The notes below the pieces were generated by a model, which saw only the letters and a list, made by a program, of their open reading frames with translations, was not told where the DNA came from and did no database searches. Below are positions 1 through 8,531 of a stretch of 38,989 nt of DNA, piece by piece. Location of the stretch: positions 1 through 38,989 of the forward strand of contig JBBWZQ010000046.1 of assembly GCA_039649115.1 (NCBI GenBank). The letters run 5' to 3'. The stretch's first letter is position 1. Each line of letters opens with the position of its first letter. This DNA is from DATEJJ01 sp039649115. Lineage in GTDB: Bacteria; Actinomycetota; Actinomycetes; Mycobacteriales; Micromonosporaceae. Position numbers and translations under genes: made by a program.

Positions 1-1148
1 GGAGAGGGCTGCGTGGGCGCCTCAGGTGCGGGCGCCGCGGCCGCCGCCGACCGGGACGGTAGCGAAGGCGGGGGCGGCGCCGGCCGGGGCGGGGCTGCGG
101 GAGGGGGCGGAGGTGCCGGGGCGGGCGGCACCGGAGCCACCCGGCCGCGCGCCCTCGCCGGCAGCTTCTCGATCGGCGTCAGTTGGGCAGGAGGTGGCGC
201 GGAAGGTGGCGCAGGGGGCGGCCCGGGCGGCGCCGCGGAAGGCGGCCCGGACCACGGCGCGGAAGACGGCGCGGGAGGCGGTTCGGAAGACGGCGCGGGA
301 GGCGCTTCGGACGGCGACGCGGCGGGCGGCGCGGAAAGCCATGGCGACGACGCGGGGAGCGACCCGGAAGACGGCGCCGAAGGCGGCGTGGAAAGCCAAG
401 GTGACGACGACACAGCGGACGGCGCGGAAGACGGCGCAGACGGCGCCGCTGAAGGCGGCCCGGAAGACGACACGGAGGCCGGCCCGGAAGACGACGCGGA
501 GGCCGGCCCAGAAGACGACGCGGAGGCCGGCCCGGAAGACGACGCGGAGGCCGGCCCGGAGGGCAGCCCGGAGGACGACACGGAGGCCGGTCCGGAGGGC
601 GGCCCGGAAGACGGTGCAGAGGACGGCCCGGAAGACGGTGCAGAGGGCGGCCCGGAAGACGGTGCAGAGGACGGCTCGGAGGACCACGGAGACGGTGGCG
701 CAGAGACCTGCGCGGAAGGCGGCGGAGTCGGCCACCCGGAAGTCAGCGGCGAGGACTGCGGAACCGGCGGGGCCTGCGGTGCTGGAGGTGCGGGCGCTTG
801 AGACCCGGGCGGGGACGGTGCGGCGGCCGGGGACCTCGGCGCAGGCGAGGGAGGCGGCGGCGCAGGTGGAGGTGGCAGAGACGCGGGAGGCGGGGGTGGA
901 GGCACGGCGGCTGGGGGTACCGGGGCGACCCGACCGCGCGCGGAGGCCGGCAGCTTGTCGATCGGGGTCAGTTTGGCCGATTGTGGGCGTGGCTGGACTG
1001 CCTCATCCGATTTGGTGCCGACCGTGCCCTCGCCGGCCGGCGGCGCGTTGTCTCCGCTGGGGACAGCGCGATCGGTGGCTGGCGCGGATGAAGCCGCGCC
1101 GGCGGAAGTGTCCGCCGTCGCGTCGTCCTGTGAATCCTGCCTCCCCAC
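1..1148 (-). CDS. N-terminal part of a Pro/Ser/Ala-rich protein, possibly dacB (cut by left edge)
   Basis: This minus-strand frame is open from a GTG at 1148 to the window edge, 382 codons without a stop. The start is chosen because AGGAGG lies 5 bases upstream (1154-1159). The visible protein is low-complexity: an acidic start (GRQDSQDDATADTS), Pro runs, and 8-residue repeats such as GPASASSS. A motif, LTPIDKLPASARGRV, recurs near the left edge as LTPIEKLPARARGRV, each followed by APVPPA. Between the two copies most base changes are silent third-position changes in this frame, which supports this strand as the coding one. No catalytic domain, signal peptide or membrane segment is visible yet. 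In many actinobacteria the gene divergent from ppa is dacB, a PBP4-type D-Ala-D-Ala carboxypeptidase; that identity is inferred from position only. The visible part would be a disordered, probably cytoplasmic N-terminal extension. Confidence 0.72.
   Translation of the reverse strand, partial: MGRQDSQDDATADTSAGAASSAPATDRAVPSGDNAPPAGEGTVGTKSDEAVQPRPQSAKLTPIDKLPASARGRVAPVPPAAVPPPPPPASLPPPPAPPPPSPAPRSPAAAPSPPGSQAPAPPAPQAPPVPQSSPLTSGWPTPPPSAQVSAPPSPWSSEPSSAPSSGPPSAPSSGPSSAPSSGPPSGPASVSSSGLPSGPASASSSGPASASSSGPASASSSGPASVSSSGPPSAAPSAPSSAPSAVSSSPWLSTPPSAPSSGSLPASSPWLSAPPAASPSEAPPAPSSEPPPAPSSAPWSGPPSAAPPGPPPAPPSAPPPAQLTPIEKLPARARGRVAPVPPAPAPPPPPAAPPRPAPPPPSLPSRSAAAAAPAPEAPTQPS
463..678. repeat. 24-base tandem repeats (12-base sub-period) inside the left-edge gene
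   Basis: Seven 24-base units and two 12-base half units run head to tail. The unit reads gaagacgacgcggaggccgg plus a short tail, or the variant gaagacggtgcagaggacgg. Lengths are multiples of three, so in the minus-strand gene they encode GPASASSS or GPSSAPSS blocks without frameshift. Related but degraded units continue to about position 240. Confidence 0.85.
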
Positions 1149-1231
1149 CGACCCCTCCTAGTTACACAGCCCCGGCACTCGGTCACACTAATCCGGTCAG
1201 CCACCCCACCGGGCACGGCGACCGGCTGCTG

Positions 1232-1256
1232 CCGCGCGGACAGCTACCGCGCGGAC
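1232..1256. promoter_or_regulatory. Direct repeat upstream of ppa, possible operator
   Basis: The ten bases CCGCGCGGAC occur at 1232-1241 and again at 1247-1256. Each contains the palindrome CCGCGCGG, and they are spaced 15 bases apart in the 135-base region between the divergent left-edge gene and ppa. A regulator site is possible; nothing identifies the protein. Confidence 0.3.
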
Positions 1257-1283
1257 TGCCAAACATACAGGGGAGCCGCCAAG

Positions 1284-1841
1284 ATGGACTTCGATGTGAC
1301 GGTTGAGATCCCCAAGGGACACCGCAACAAGTACGAGGTAGATCATCGTACCGGGCGGATCCGCCTCGACCGTACTCTTTTCACCGCTACGCAATATCCG
1401 GCGGACTACGGTTTCATCGAGGGCACGCTCGGTGAGGACGGGGACCCGCTCGACGCCCTGGTGCTGGTGCAGGAGCCGACCTTTCCGGGTTGCCTGATCC
1501 GCTGCCGGGCGATCGGGATGTTCCGGATGACCGACGAAAAGGGCGGCGACGACAAGGTGCTGTGCGTACCGTCGGAGGACCCCCGCCTGGAGCACCTGCG
1601 CGACATCCACCACGTGGCCTCGTTCGACCGGCTGGAGATCCAGCACTTCTTCGAGGTCTACAAGGACCTGGAGCCCGGCAAGAGCGTCGAGGGCGCGAGC
1701 TGGGTGGGCCGGTCGGAGGCGGAGGCGGAGATCGTGCTGTCCCGGCGCCGGTACGCGGACGGGATCGCCGACGGCACGTACCGCGACCCGGGCGTGGCCC
1801 CCGTCGCCACTCCGGTGGAGTGGGAGGACAGCTCGGAGTGA
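1284..1841 (+). CDS. ppa: Inorganic pyrophosphatase
   Basis: A soluble cytoplasmic family I pyrophosphatase that hydrolyses pyrophosphate to two phosphates and so pulls biosynthetic reactions forward. The 185-residue length fits the bacterial hexameric enzymes. The signature DGDPLDALV is at residues 52-60, with the metal-binding aspartates D52, D54 and D57; EIPKGHRNKYE at the N-terminus and YGFIEGTLG are also typical. The ATG follows a GGGGAG ribosome binding site. The gene is divergent from the Pro/Ser-rich left-edge gene. Its TGA stop directly abuts the stop of the convergent eccD, forming TGATCA with no base between, so there is no room for a separate terminator. The last 15 or so residues are acidic and variable. 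Confidence 0.97.
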   Translation: MDFDVTVEIPKGHRNKYEVDHRTGRIRLDRTLFTATQYPADYGFIEGTLGEDGDPLDALVLVQEPTFPGCLIRCRAIGMFRMTDEKGGDDKVLCVPSEDPRLEHLRDIHHVASFDRLEIQHFFEVYKDLEPGKSVEGASWVGRSEAEAEIVLSRRRYADGIADGTYRDPGVAPVATPVEWEDSSE

Positions 1842-3200
1842 TCAGCTGACCAGCGCCCGTACCGCGCCGAACAGGCCCAGTACGCCGCAGGCCAGCGGGG
1901 TCACCGATACCACGCAGGCCGCGTCGAGCAGGTCGGCGGCCCGGCCGAGATACGGGCCGGGAGCCCGCCGCTGGTACGCGCGGCCGGCGACGACGAGCGC
2001 GAGCGCCACCGCGACCAGCCCGGCGGCGAGTACCGGACCGGCCAGCCGCCCGGCGGCGATCAGCACGCCGAACAGGGTCAGATATCCGACCGCGCCACCG
2101 AGCAGCAGCGGCAGCCGCTGCCGCACGGTCGGGAAGAGCCGGGACCGCAGCGCGAGTCCCGCGCCGGCCACCGCGACCAGTGCCCGGCCGGCCCAGCCGC
2201 CGGAGATCGCCAGTACCAGACCGCAGCCGATCCCGGCGACCGCCGTGCCCAGCAGCATCCCGGTGAGCATCTCGTCGGTACGCACGACCGCGGCGTACAG
2301 GCGGGTGCGCTCGGGTCGGGGTTCGGGTTCGCCGCGTGGCGCCGGTACCGGCATGGGCAGCTTGCCCAGCCGGATCGCGACCAGCGGCAGGGCGGCCACG
2401 CCGGTGACCAGGACGGTCAGCACGACCGCCGCCGAGCCGGCCGCGGGCAGCCAGAGATCCAGCACGGCGCCCAGGCCGCCGGCGAGCCCGGCGACCGCAC
2501 CGGCGACGAACAACCGCGGCGGCCCACCCACCCCGACGGCGGCCACGACGCTCGCGAGTACCAACACCGCACCGGCCACCAGCAGGTGCGTGCCGCCCGG
2601 TGCCGGCTGCCGGATCCGGAGCAGCAGCGCCCCGCCCGCCGCCGCGTAGGGCAGCGCGGCGAGCGCGAGGGAACCTCCCGACGCCGCGTCGCCGTAGGCC
2701 CGCGAGGCGACGATCCCGGCGATGAGCAGGACGGCCGCGACGACCAGCGCCGCCGGCCCCGAGGCGCTGCCCGACCGGGCCAGTGCGACGAGCCCGGCCA
2801 GCAGGAGCGCGCCGGCCAGGCCGAGGCCGGTCGCCCTGGTCGCGCCGCCGTCCCAGCCGCGGCCGTAGCGCCGGGCGCCGACCGCGATCGCGTCGACCAC
2901 GTCGTCGTACTCCAGCTCCGGCCAGCGTTCCCGGGCGGGTACCAGATGCAGCACCTCTCCGTCCCGTACCCCTTGTTGGGAAAGGCCTTCGCCCACGGAC
3001 AGCGCGCCACCGTCGGCGCGGCGCAGCACCCACCCGCCGTGTGCCTGGCCCTTGTCGGCCAGGCCCTCGCCCGCGCGGCGCACCAGGTCGGGCAGGAACT
3101 CGGCCACCGGCGCGCGGTCCGGCAGCGCCACGTCGACCCGGCGGCCCGGCGCGCTGACCACGACGCGGGCCAGCCCGGCGGTGCCCGGCTCGGCGGTCAT
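1842..3200 (-). CDS. eccD: Type VII secretion integral membrane protein EccD
   Basis: A core membrane subunit of an ESX (type VII) secretion system, 452 residues. Residues about 10-90 form the ubiquitin-like cytosolic domain typical of EccD (LARVVVSAPGRRVDVALPD). From about residue 118 the sequence is almost continuous hydrophobic helices, roughly eleven membrane spans, with one charged Pro-rich cytosolic loop (PRGEPEPRPERTRLY) before the second half. The ATG at 3200 is preferred over upstream starts because the ubiquitin-like fold begins right after it and it shares one base with the stop of the small membrane ORF upstream (TGATG), suggesting translational coupling. It is divergent from eccC. 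Residue numbers for the spans are approximate. Confidence 0.92.
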   Translation of the reverse strand: MTAEPGTAGLARVVVSAPGRRVDVALPDRAPVAEFLPDLVRRAGEGLADKGQAHGGWVLRRADGGALSVGEGLSQQGVRDGEVLHLVPARERWPELEYDDVVDAIAVGARRYGRGWDGGATRATGLGLAGALLLAGLVALARSGSASGPAALVVAAVLLIAGIVASRAYGDAASGGSLALAALPYAAAGGALLLRIRQPAPGGTHLLVAGAVLVLASVVAAVGVGGPPRLFVAGAVAGLAGGLGAVLDLWLPAAGSAAVVLTVLVTGVAALPLVAIRLGKLPMPVPAPRGEPEPRPERTRLYAAVVRTDEMLTGMLLGTAVAGIGCGLVLAISGGWAGRALVAVAGAGLALRSRLFPTVRQRLPLLLGGAVGYLTLFGVLIAAGRLAGPVLAAGLVAVALALVVAGRAYQRRAPGPYLGRAADLLDAACVVSVTPLACGVLGLFGAVRALVS

Positions 3201-3325
3201 CACTGTTTCGGCTTCCGGCTCCGGGCCACCAGCACCACCACAAGTGAGATCACGGCGGTTACGGTGAAAAAGCAGCACATCAAAACCACCACGTGCCACG
3301 GTTTGAGAGCAGCCACGACGGTCAC
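3200..3325 (-). CDS. Small single-span membrane protein coupled to eccD
   Basis: A 38-41 residue frame with one strong membrane helix (VVVLMCCFFTVTAVISLVVV) and a basic tail (ARSRKPKQ), giving a likely N-out/C-in or signal-anchor topology. Possible GTG starts are at 3325 or 3316; neither has a clear ribosome binding site. Its TGA overlaps the ATG of eccD by one base, and it fills nearly all of the space between divergent eccC and eccD. The Trp-His before the helix (LKPWHVV) and the basic C-terminus make it look like a genuine small membrane protein, possibly an ESX accessory subunit. No function can be named. Confidence 0.55.
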   Translation of the reverse strand: MTVVAALKPWHVVVLMCCFFTVTAVISLVVVLVARSRKPKQ

Positions 3326-3376
3326 CGTACGCGATTCGGCCGTCGCCGTGGGGTCCCGCGCGGCGCCCGGCGGCCC

Positions 3377-3390
3377 TACGATGTCTCGCC
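3377..3390 (+). promoter_or_regulatory. Candidate leaderless promoter of eccC
   Basis: TACGAT (3377-3382) fits the -10 pattern TAnnnT and sits 8 bases before the eccC ATG. No ribosome binding site is visible, so the mRNA may begin at or next to the start codon. No convincing -35 element is seen. Confidence 0.35.
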
Positions 3391-6300
3391 ATGACGACGG
3401 TGGTGGTCCGGCCCCGTCCGCGGCGGCCGGCGCCGGAGATCCCTTCCGGTGACCTGGCCGTGCCGGCGCCGCCCGAGATCCCGCAGCTGACCGGGTCCCG
3501 GTGGGGCCTGCTGCTGACCGCCCTGCCGATGCTCGCCGGCACGGTGGCCAGCGCCATGATGTTCGCCGGCCATCAGGGCGGCACGTATTCCTATGTGGTC
3601 GGTGCCGTCTTCGGTGTCTCGTCCCTGGGCATGCTGGCCACGAGTTTCGGCTCCGCGGGCGGCTCGCCGAAGAAGGCGGAGATGATGGCGGCCCGCCGGG
3701 AATACCTGCGCCACCTGGCCACGCTGCGGCAGCGGGTCCGGCAGATCGCCGACCAGCAACGCACCGGCCTGCACTACCGGCATCCTGAGCCGGGGCAACT
3801 GTGGTCCATTGTGGACAGCTTCCGGTTGTGGGAGCGGCGGCCGGGCGACGCGGACTTCGCCGTCGCGCGGATCGGCGTCGGCCCGCAGACGCTGGCCACC
3901 CCTCTGGTACCGCCACAGACGCGCCCCTACGACGACCTGGAACCGCTGACCGCGGGCGCGCTGCGCCGGTTCCTCGACACCTACTCGGTGGTGCCGCAAC
4001 TGCCGGTCGCGGTCTCATTGCGCAGCTTCGCGAGGGTGTACGCGCGCGGACCGCGCGACGGGTCGCGCGCACTGGTCCGGGCGCTGCTGGCCCAGTTGTC
4101 CGCGCTGCACGCGCCGGACGACCTGCTGATCGCCGTGTGCACCGGCCCGGAGTCCCGACCGGACTGGGAATACCTCAAATGGCTGCCGCACGCGCTGCAT
4201 CCCACCCGGGCCGACGTGCTCGGGCCGGCCCGCCTGGTCGCGACGACCGCGCCGGCACTGGAGGCGCTGCTGGACGACGTCATCGCGAACCGGCCGCGGT
4301 TCGGCACCGGGATACCTCCGGACGGCCCGCACGTGGTGATCGTGCAGGACGGCGGCGATCTGGCCGGAAGCGCGCACCTGGCCGCGGAGCCGGGGATCCA
4401 GGGAGTTACCGTCGTGGATCTGTCCGGTCCGCCGCCCCGGGTACCCGACCGCGCGACGATCGTCCTGACGACCACAGTGGACGGTGCCCTGCACACCCTC
4501 TCCGCCGACGAGGAGGGCGAGGTCGGGCGCGCCGACGCGCTCGAACCGGCCGCGGCGACCGCGCTGGCCCGGCAGCTCGCCCCGCTGCGGCGTGCCGCGG
4601 GCAGCCCGGGCGCGGACGGCCCGCTGCAGTCCGACACCGGCCTCGCCGAGCTGCTGGACACCTCGGGGCAGGCGACCGGCCGGGCGGCCCGGGACCAGCT
4701 GCGGGTACCCATCGGGGTGGGTACCGACGGGCGCGCGGTGGAGCTGGACCTCAAGGAGTCGGCGCAGGACGGCATGGGACCGCACGGGCTGCTCATCGGC
4801 GCCACCGGATCGGGCAAGAGCGAGCTGCTGCGCACCCTGGTGCTGGGGCTCGCCGCCACGCACGACTCGCAGCTGCTCAACTTCGTACTCGTCGACTTCA
4901 AGGGCGGCGCCACCTTCGCCTCGCTGGACCGGCTGCCACACACCGCCGCGGTCATCACCAACCTGCGCGACCAGTTGCCGCTGGTGGACCGGATGACCGA
5001 CGCGCTCAACGGCGAGCTGGTACGGCGACAGGAGGTGCTGCGCCGCGCCGGCAACGTGGCCTCGTTGCGCGACTACGAGAAGGCGCGGGCCGCCGGCGCC
5101 GCGCTGGCCCCGCTGCCGGTCCTGCTGACCGTCTGCGACGAGTTCTCCGAGCTGCTCTCGGCGAAGCCCGACTTCATCGACCTGTTCGTCCAGATAGGAC
5201 GGCTGGGCCGGTCGCTGGGCATGCACCTGCTGCTGGCCTCGCAGCGCCTCGAAGAGGGGCGGCTGCGCGGGCTGGACACGCACCTGTCGTACCGGATCGG
5301 GCTGCGTACCTTCTCCGCCATCGAGTCCCGCGCCGTCCTCGGCGTACCGGACGCGTACGAGCTGCCGCGCAGCCCCGGGCACGGCTACCTCAAGTACGGC
5401 ACCGAGCCGCTGGTGCGGTTCCGGGCGGCGTACGTCTCCGGCCCGTACCGGGCGCCGTCACCCGCCGGGCAGGTCGCCCCGCAGCACCGGGTCCTCGACT
5501 ACACGACGTTTCCGGTCGAGCCCCGGCCCGTACAGCCCGTGGTCGAGAGCACGGCCACCCGGACGCTCCTGGAGGTCATGGTGGAGCGGCTGGCCGGCAC
5601 CGGGGCGCCGGCACACCAGGTCTGGCTGCCCCCGCTGGCCGGCCCGGCCACCCTGGAGGAGTTGGTCGGACCGCTGACCATGGCGCCGGGACGCGGGCTG
5701 GGCGTCACCAATCCGCAGCTGTGCGGCGCGCTGCAGGTGCCGGTCGCCCAGGTGGACCGGCCGTTCGAGCAGCGGCGCGAGGCGCTGTGGCTGACCCTGG
5801 ACGGCGCCGCCGGGCACGTCGCGATCGTCGGTGGGCCGCAGAGCGGGAAGTCCACGCTGCTGCGCACCGTCCTTTGTGCACTGTCGCTCACCCACACCCC
5901 GCGCGAGGCCCGGCTGTACTGCCTGGACTTCGGCGGCGGCTCGCTGGGGACGCTGCGCGACCTGCCGCACGTGGGCGGGGTGGCCGGCCGGCAGGAACCC
6001 GCCGCGGTCCGGCGTACCGTCGGCGAGGTCGCCGGCATGCTCGCCGAGCGGGAGCGGCGCTACGCCGCGTCCGGACCCGACGGCCACGTGTTCCTGGTGG
6101 TCGATGGCTGGTCCACGGTCCGCGGCGAGTACGACGACCTGGAGCCGCTGATCACCGACATCGCCACCCGCGGCCTCTCGTACGGCATCCACGTGGTGGC
6201 CACCGCGTCCCGCTGGATGGATTTCCGGCCCGGCCTGCGCGACCTGTTCGGCTCCCGGCTGGAGTTGCGGCTGGGCGACCCGGCCGACTCGCTGGTCTCG

Positions 6301-7206
6301 CGCCGGGCGGCCGGCAACGTGCCCGAGCGCAGTCCGGGTCGCGGGATCACGGGCGAGGGGCTGCACTTCCTCGCCGCGCTGCCGGTGCTCGCGACCGGGG
6401 AGCTGGTGCCGGCCGTCGCGGCGGCCTGGCAGGGGCCGCGGGCGGCGCCGGTGCGGCTGCTGCCCGCGGTCGTCCCGTACCACCCGCCACGGCCCGCGGT
6501 GGACGGTGACCTCGGCATGCCGGTCGGCCTCGCCGAGGCGGACCTGGGCCCGGTCGTCCTGGACTTCGCCGCCGAGCCGCACTTCCTGGTCTTCGGCGAC
6601 GCGGAGAGCGGCAAGTCGTCGTTCCTGCGGGCACTGGCCACCTCGGTCGCCGCCCGCCACCCGCCCGAGCGGGCCCGACTGATCATCGTGGACTACCGGC
6701 GCAGCCTGCTCGGCGCCGTCACCTCCGAACACCTCATCGGGTACGGCTCGGCCGCCGCGCAGACCGCCGAGCTGGTCGAGTCGGCCGCCGGCTACCTGCA
6801 GCGCCGGCTGCCCGGCCCGGACGTCACGCCGGCGCAACTGCGCGAGCGCTCCTGGTGGACCGGCCCCGAACTGTTCGTGCTGGTGGACGACTACGACCTG
6901 GTCGCGGCCGGGCCCAGCAACCCGGTGGCGCCGCTGCTGGACCACCTGGCACAGGCCCGCGACATCGGGTTGCACCTGGTGCTCACCCGGCGCTCCGGCG
7001 GTGCCGCCCGCGCCCTGTACGAGCCGGTGATCCAGCGCCTGCGCGAGCTGTCCTCGCCCGGACTCGTGCTGTCCGGGGACCGGGACGAGGGTGCGCTGCT
7101 CGGCACGGTGCGGCCGCGACCCATGCCGCCGGGCCGCGGTTTGCTGGTCACCCGGAAGGAGGGGGTACGCCTGGTGCAGCTCGCCCACCTGCCGCCGCCG
7201 GGCTGA
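3391..7206 (+). CDS. eccC: Type VII secretion FtsK/SpoIIIE-type ATPase EccC
   Basis: The motor ATPase of an ESX secretion system, membrane-bound, which recognises WXG100-type substrates and powers export. At 1271 residues it is a fused EccCa-EccCb form. It begins with the usual EccC N-terminus (VVVRPRPRRPAPEIPSG), followed by two membrane spans at about 35-56 and 64-86. Three ATPase modules follow, with Walker A motifs GATGSGKS at 470-477, GGPQSGKST at 814-822 and GDAESGKSS at 1069-1077. The first has the best-conserved Walker B region (LLTVCDEFSELL, about 580). In the family the first module is the main catalytic one and the later ones bind signal sequences; that is family knowledge. mycP follows after 57 bases on the same strand. 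Confidence 0.96.
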   Translation: MTTVVVRPRPRRPAPEIPSGDLAVPAPPEIPQLTGSRWGLLLTALPMLAGTVASAMMFAGHQGGTYSYVVGAVFGVSSLGMLATSFGSAGGSPKKAEMMAARREYLRHLATLRQRVRQIADQQRTGLHYRHPEPGQLWSIVDSFRLWERRPGDADFAVARIGVGPQTLATPLVPPQTRPYDDLEPLTAGALRRFLDTYSVVPQLPVAVSLRSFARVYARGPRDGSRALVRALLAQLSALHAPDDLLIAVCTGPESRPDWEYLKWLPHALHPTRADVLGPARLVATTAPALEALLDDVIANRPRFGTGIPPDGPHVVIVQDGGDLAGSAHLAAEPGIQGVTVVDLSGPPPRVPDRATIVLTTTVDGALHTLSADEEGEVGRADALEPAAATALARQLAPLRRAAGSPGADGPLQSDTGLAELLDTSGQATGRAARDQLRVPIGVGTDGRAVELDLKESAQDGMGPHGLLIGATGSGKSELLRTLVLGLAATHDSQLLNFVLVDFKGGATFASLDRLPHTAAVITNLRDQLPLVDRMTDALNGELVRRQEVLRRAGNVASLRDYEKARAAGAALAPLPVLLTVCDEFSELLSAKPDFIDLFVQIGRLGRSLGMHLLLASQRLEEGRLRGLDTHLSYRIGLRTFSAIESRAVLGVPDAYELPRSPGHGYLKYGTEPLVRFRAAYVSGPYRAPSPAGQVAPQHRVLDYTTFPVEPRPVQPVVESTATRTLLEVMVERLAGTGAPAHQVWLPPLAGPATLEELVGPLTMAPGRGLGVTNPQLCGALQVPVAQVDRPFEQRREALWLTLDGAAGHVAIVGGPQSGKSTLLRTVLCALSLTHTPREARLYCLDFGGGSLGTLRDLPHVGGVAGRQEPAAVRRTVGEVAGMLAERERRYAASGPDGHVFLVVDGWSTVRGEYDDLEPLITDIATRGLSYGIHVVATASRWMDFRPGLRDLFGSRLELRLGDPADSLVSRRAAGNVPERSPGRGITGEGLHFLAALPVLATGELVPAVAAAWQGPRAAPVRLLPAVVPYHPPRPAVDGDLGMPVGLAEADLGPVVLDFAAEPHFLVFGDAESGKSSFLRALATSVAARHPPERARLIIVDYRRSLLGAVTSEHLIGYGSAAAQTAELVESAAGYLQRRLPGPDVTPAQLRERSWWTGPELFVLVDDYDLVAAGPSNPVAPLLDHLAQARDIGLHLVLTRRSGGAARALYEPVIQRLRELSSPGLVLSGDRDEGALLGTVRPRPMPPGRGLLVTRKEGVRLVQLAHLPPPG

Positions 7207-7263
7207 AGGTTCTTACCTGCTATTGACCCACCAGGGCCGTGGAGGCGCCAGAATGAGCCTGCG

Positions 7264-8526
7264 ATGAGCAGCCGACTGGACAGACGCGTGGCGGCGCGGC
7301 CGGCCCTTGCTGTAGGAGCCGTGCTCGCCGGCCTCGTCGCGCTGGTCAGCATGGTGCCGACCATCGCCTACGCGGGCGCCGTGAGCGCCACCGAGTGGCA
7401 GTTGACCAGCCTGCACGCGAGGCAGGCGTGGCGGCTGTCCACCGGCGCCGGTGTCATCGTCGCGGTGCTGGACTCCGGTGTGGACGCCGGGCACGCCGAC
7501 CTCACCGGGCAGGTGCTGCCCGGCGCCGACTTCGTCGACGGCTCGACCGACGGGCGCAAGGACTTCGTGGGGCACGGTACGACCGTCGCCGGGCTGATCG
7601 CCGGGCGGGAGCGGGCCGGCGGCGTGATGGGGATGGCGCCGCGCGCCAAGATCCTGCCGGTGCGGGTACTGGACAGGGAGAACCGGTACGCCGACGCGGC
7701 GACCGTCGCGCGTGGACTGCGCTGGGCGGTGGACCACGGCGCGCGGGTGGTGAACCTGTCCCTGGGCGGCACCGGGCGGTCACTGTCGCTGGCCAACGCC
7801 ATCGAGTACGCGTACGAGCACGACGTGGTCATCGTCGCCTGTACCGGAAACCTCGCGGCGGGCGGCGGCAACGAGGTCTGGTACCCGGCCCGGGAGGCGG
7901 GGGTGCTGGCCGTCTCCGGCCTCACGCAGAGCCGCTCCCGCGGTTCGACCCACCTGTCCCTGTGGCCGGGCGCGCTCACCGGGCCGACCACCGTGCTCAC
8001 CGCACCCGCGGTGGACCTGCTCGGCGCGAAGCCGGGCGGGTACTGGCGGGTGCAGGGAACCAGCTTCGCGGCACCGCTGGTCTCCGGCGCGGCGGCACTG
8101 GTACGCGCGCACTGGCCACGGATGAGCGCGGCCAACGTGATCAACCGGCTGATCCGTACCGCCCAGGATCTCGGGGCCCGCGGCCGGGACAACACCTACG
8201 GCTACGGCGAGGTGAACCCGCTCGTGGCGCTCACCGCACCGGTGGCTACGGTCGCCGCCAACCCGCTCGCCCCGGTGCCGGTGCCGCCCGGCACGACCGG
8301 GCCGCTGGCCACCGCGACGGGGATACCGGCGGGTGCGGGCGGGCCGGTACCGCTGCCCGCGCGGGTACCCCCCGCGGTCCGGTCAACCAGCCGGCCGGTA
8401 CCGGTCGCGGCGACCGTACCCGATGTCCCCCGCCCTGTGGCCTGGGGCCTGGGCGCCGGGATACTCGTGCTCATCGCCGCGGTCGGCGCCGGCCTGGCCC
8501 TGATCCGCCGGCGCCCGCAGCCCTGA
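7264..8526 (+). CDS. mycP: Type VII secretion-associated serine protease mycosin
   Basis: A membrane-anchored subtilisin-like protease of ESX systems. Its 420 residues start with a signal sequence (about 10-37, ending IAYAGA). The protease domain has the catalytic triad D70 (AVLDSGVD), H104 (GHGTTVAG) and S267 (GTSFAAP), with oxyanion N196 (ACTGN). A Pro/Ala-rich linker runs from about 330 to 395, and a C-terminal membrane span from about 397 to 415 ends in RRRPQP. The length and order match mycosins. The ATG at 7264 is used because it precedes the signal peptide; an upstream ATG at 7253 is in another frame and stops at once. The gene converges on marP with 5 bases between the stops. Confidence 0.95.
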   Translation: MSSRLDRRVAARPALAVGAVLAGLVALVSMVPTIAYAGAVSATEWQLTSLHARQAWRLSTGAGVIVAVLDSGVDAGHADLTGQVLPGADFVDGSTDGRKDFVGHGTTVAGLIAGRERAGGVMGMAPRAKILPVRVLDRENRYADAATVARGLRWAVDHGARVVNLSLGGTGRSLSLANAIEYAYEHDVVIVACTGNLAAGGGNEVWYPAREAGVLAVSGLTQSRSRGSTHLSLWPGALTGPTTVLTAPAVDLLGAKPGGYWRVQGTSFAAPLVSGAAALVRAHWPRMSAANVINRLIRTAQDLGARGRDNTYGYGEVNPLVALTAPVATVAANPLAPVPVPPGTTGPLATATGIPAGAGGPVPLPARVPPAVRSTSRPVPVAATVPDVPRPVAWGLGAGILVLIAAVGAGLALIRRRPQP

Positions 8527-8531
8527 TCGCG

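Noticed and set aside
26..1306. A plus-strand frame rich in KTTRRPAR-type repeats resembling a histone H1-like or Lys-rich nucleoid protein
   Set aside because: It runs through the ppa upstream region into the ppa start, lacks a ribosome binding site, and the duplicated segment shows mostly silent changes only in the opposite frame.
3801..6509. A 900-codon plus frame inside eccC
   Set aside because: It is an Arg/Ala/Gly-rich shadow in another frame of a gene with clear Walker motifs.
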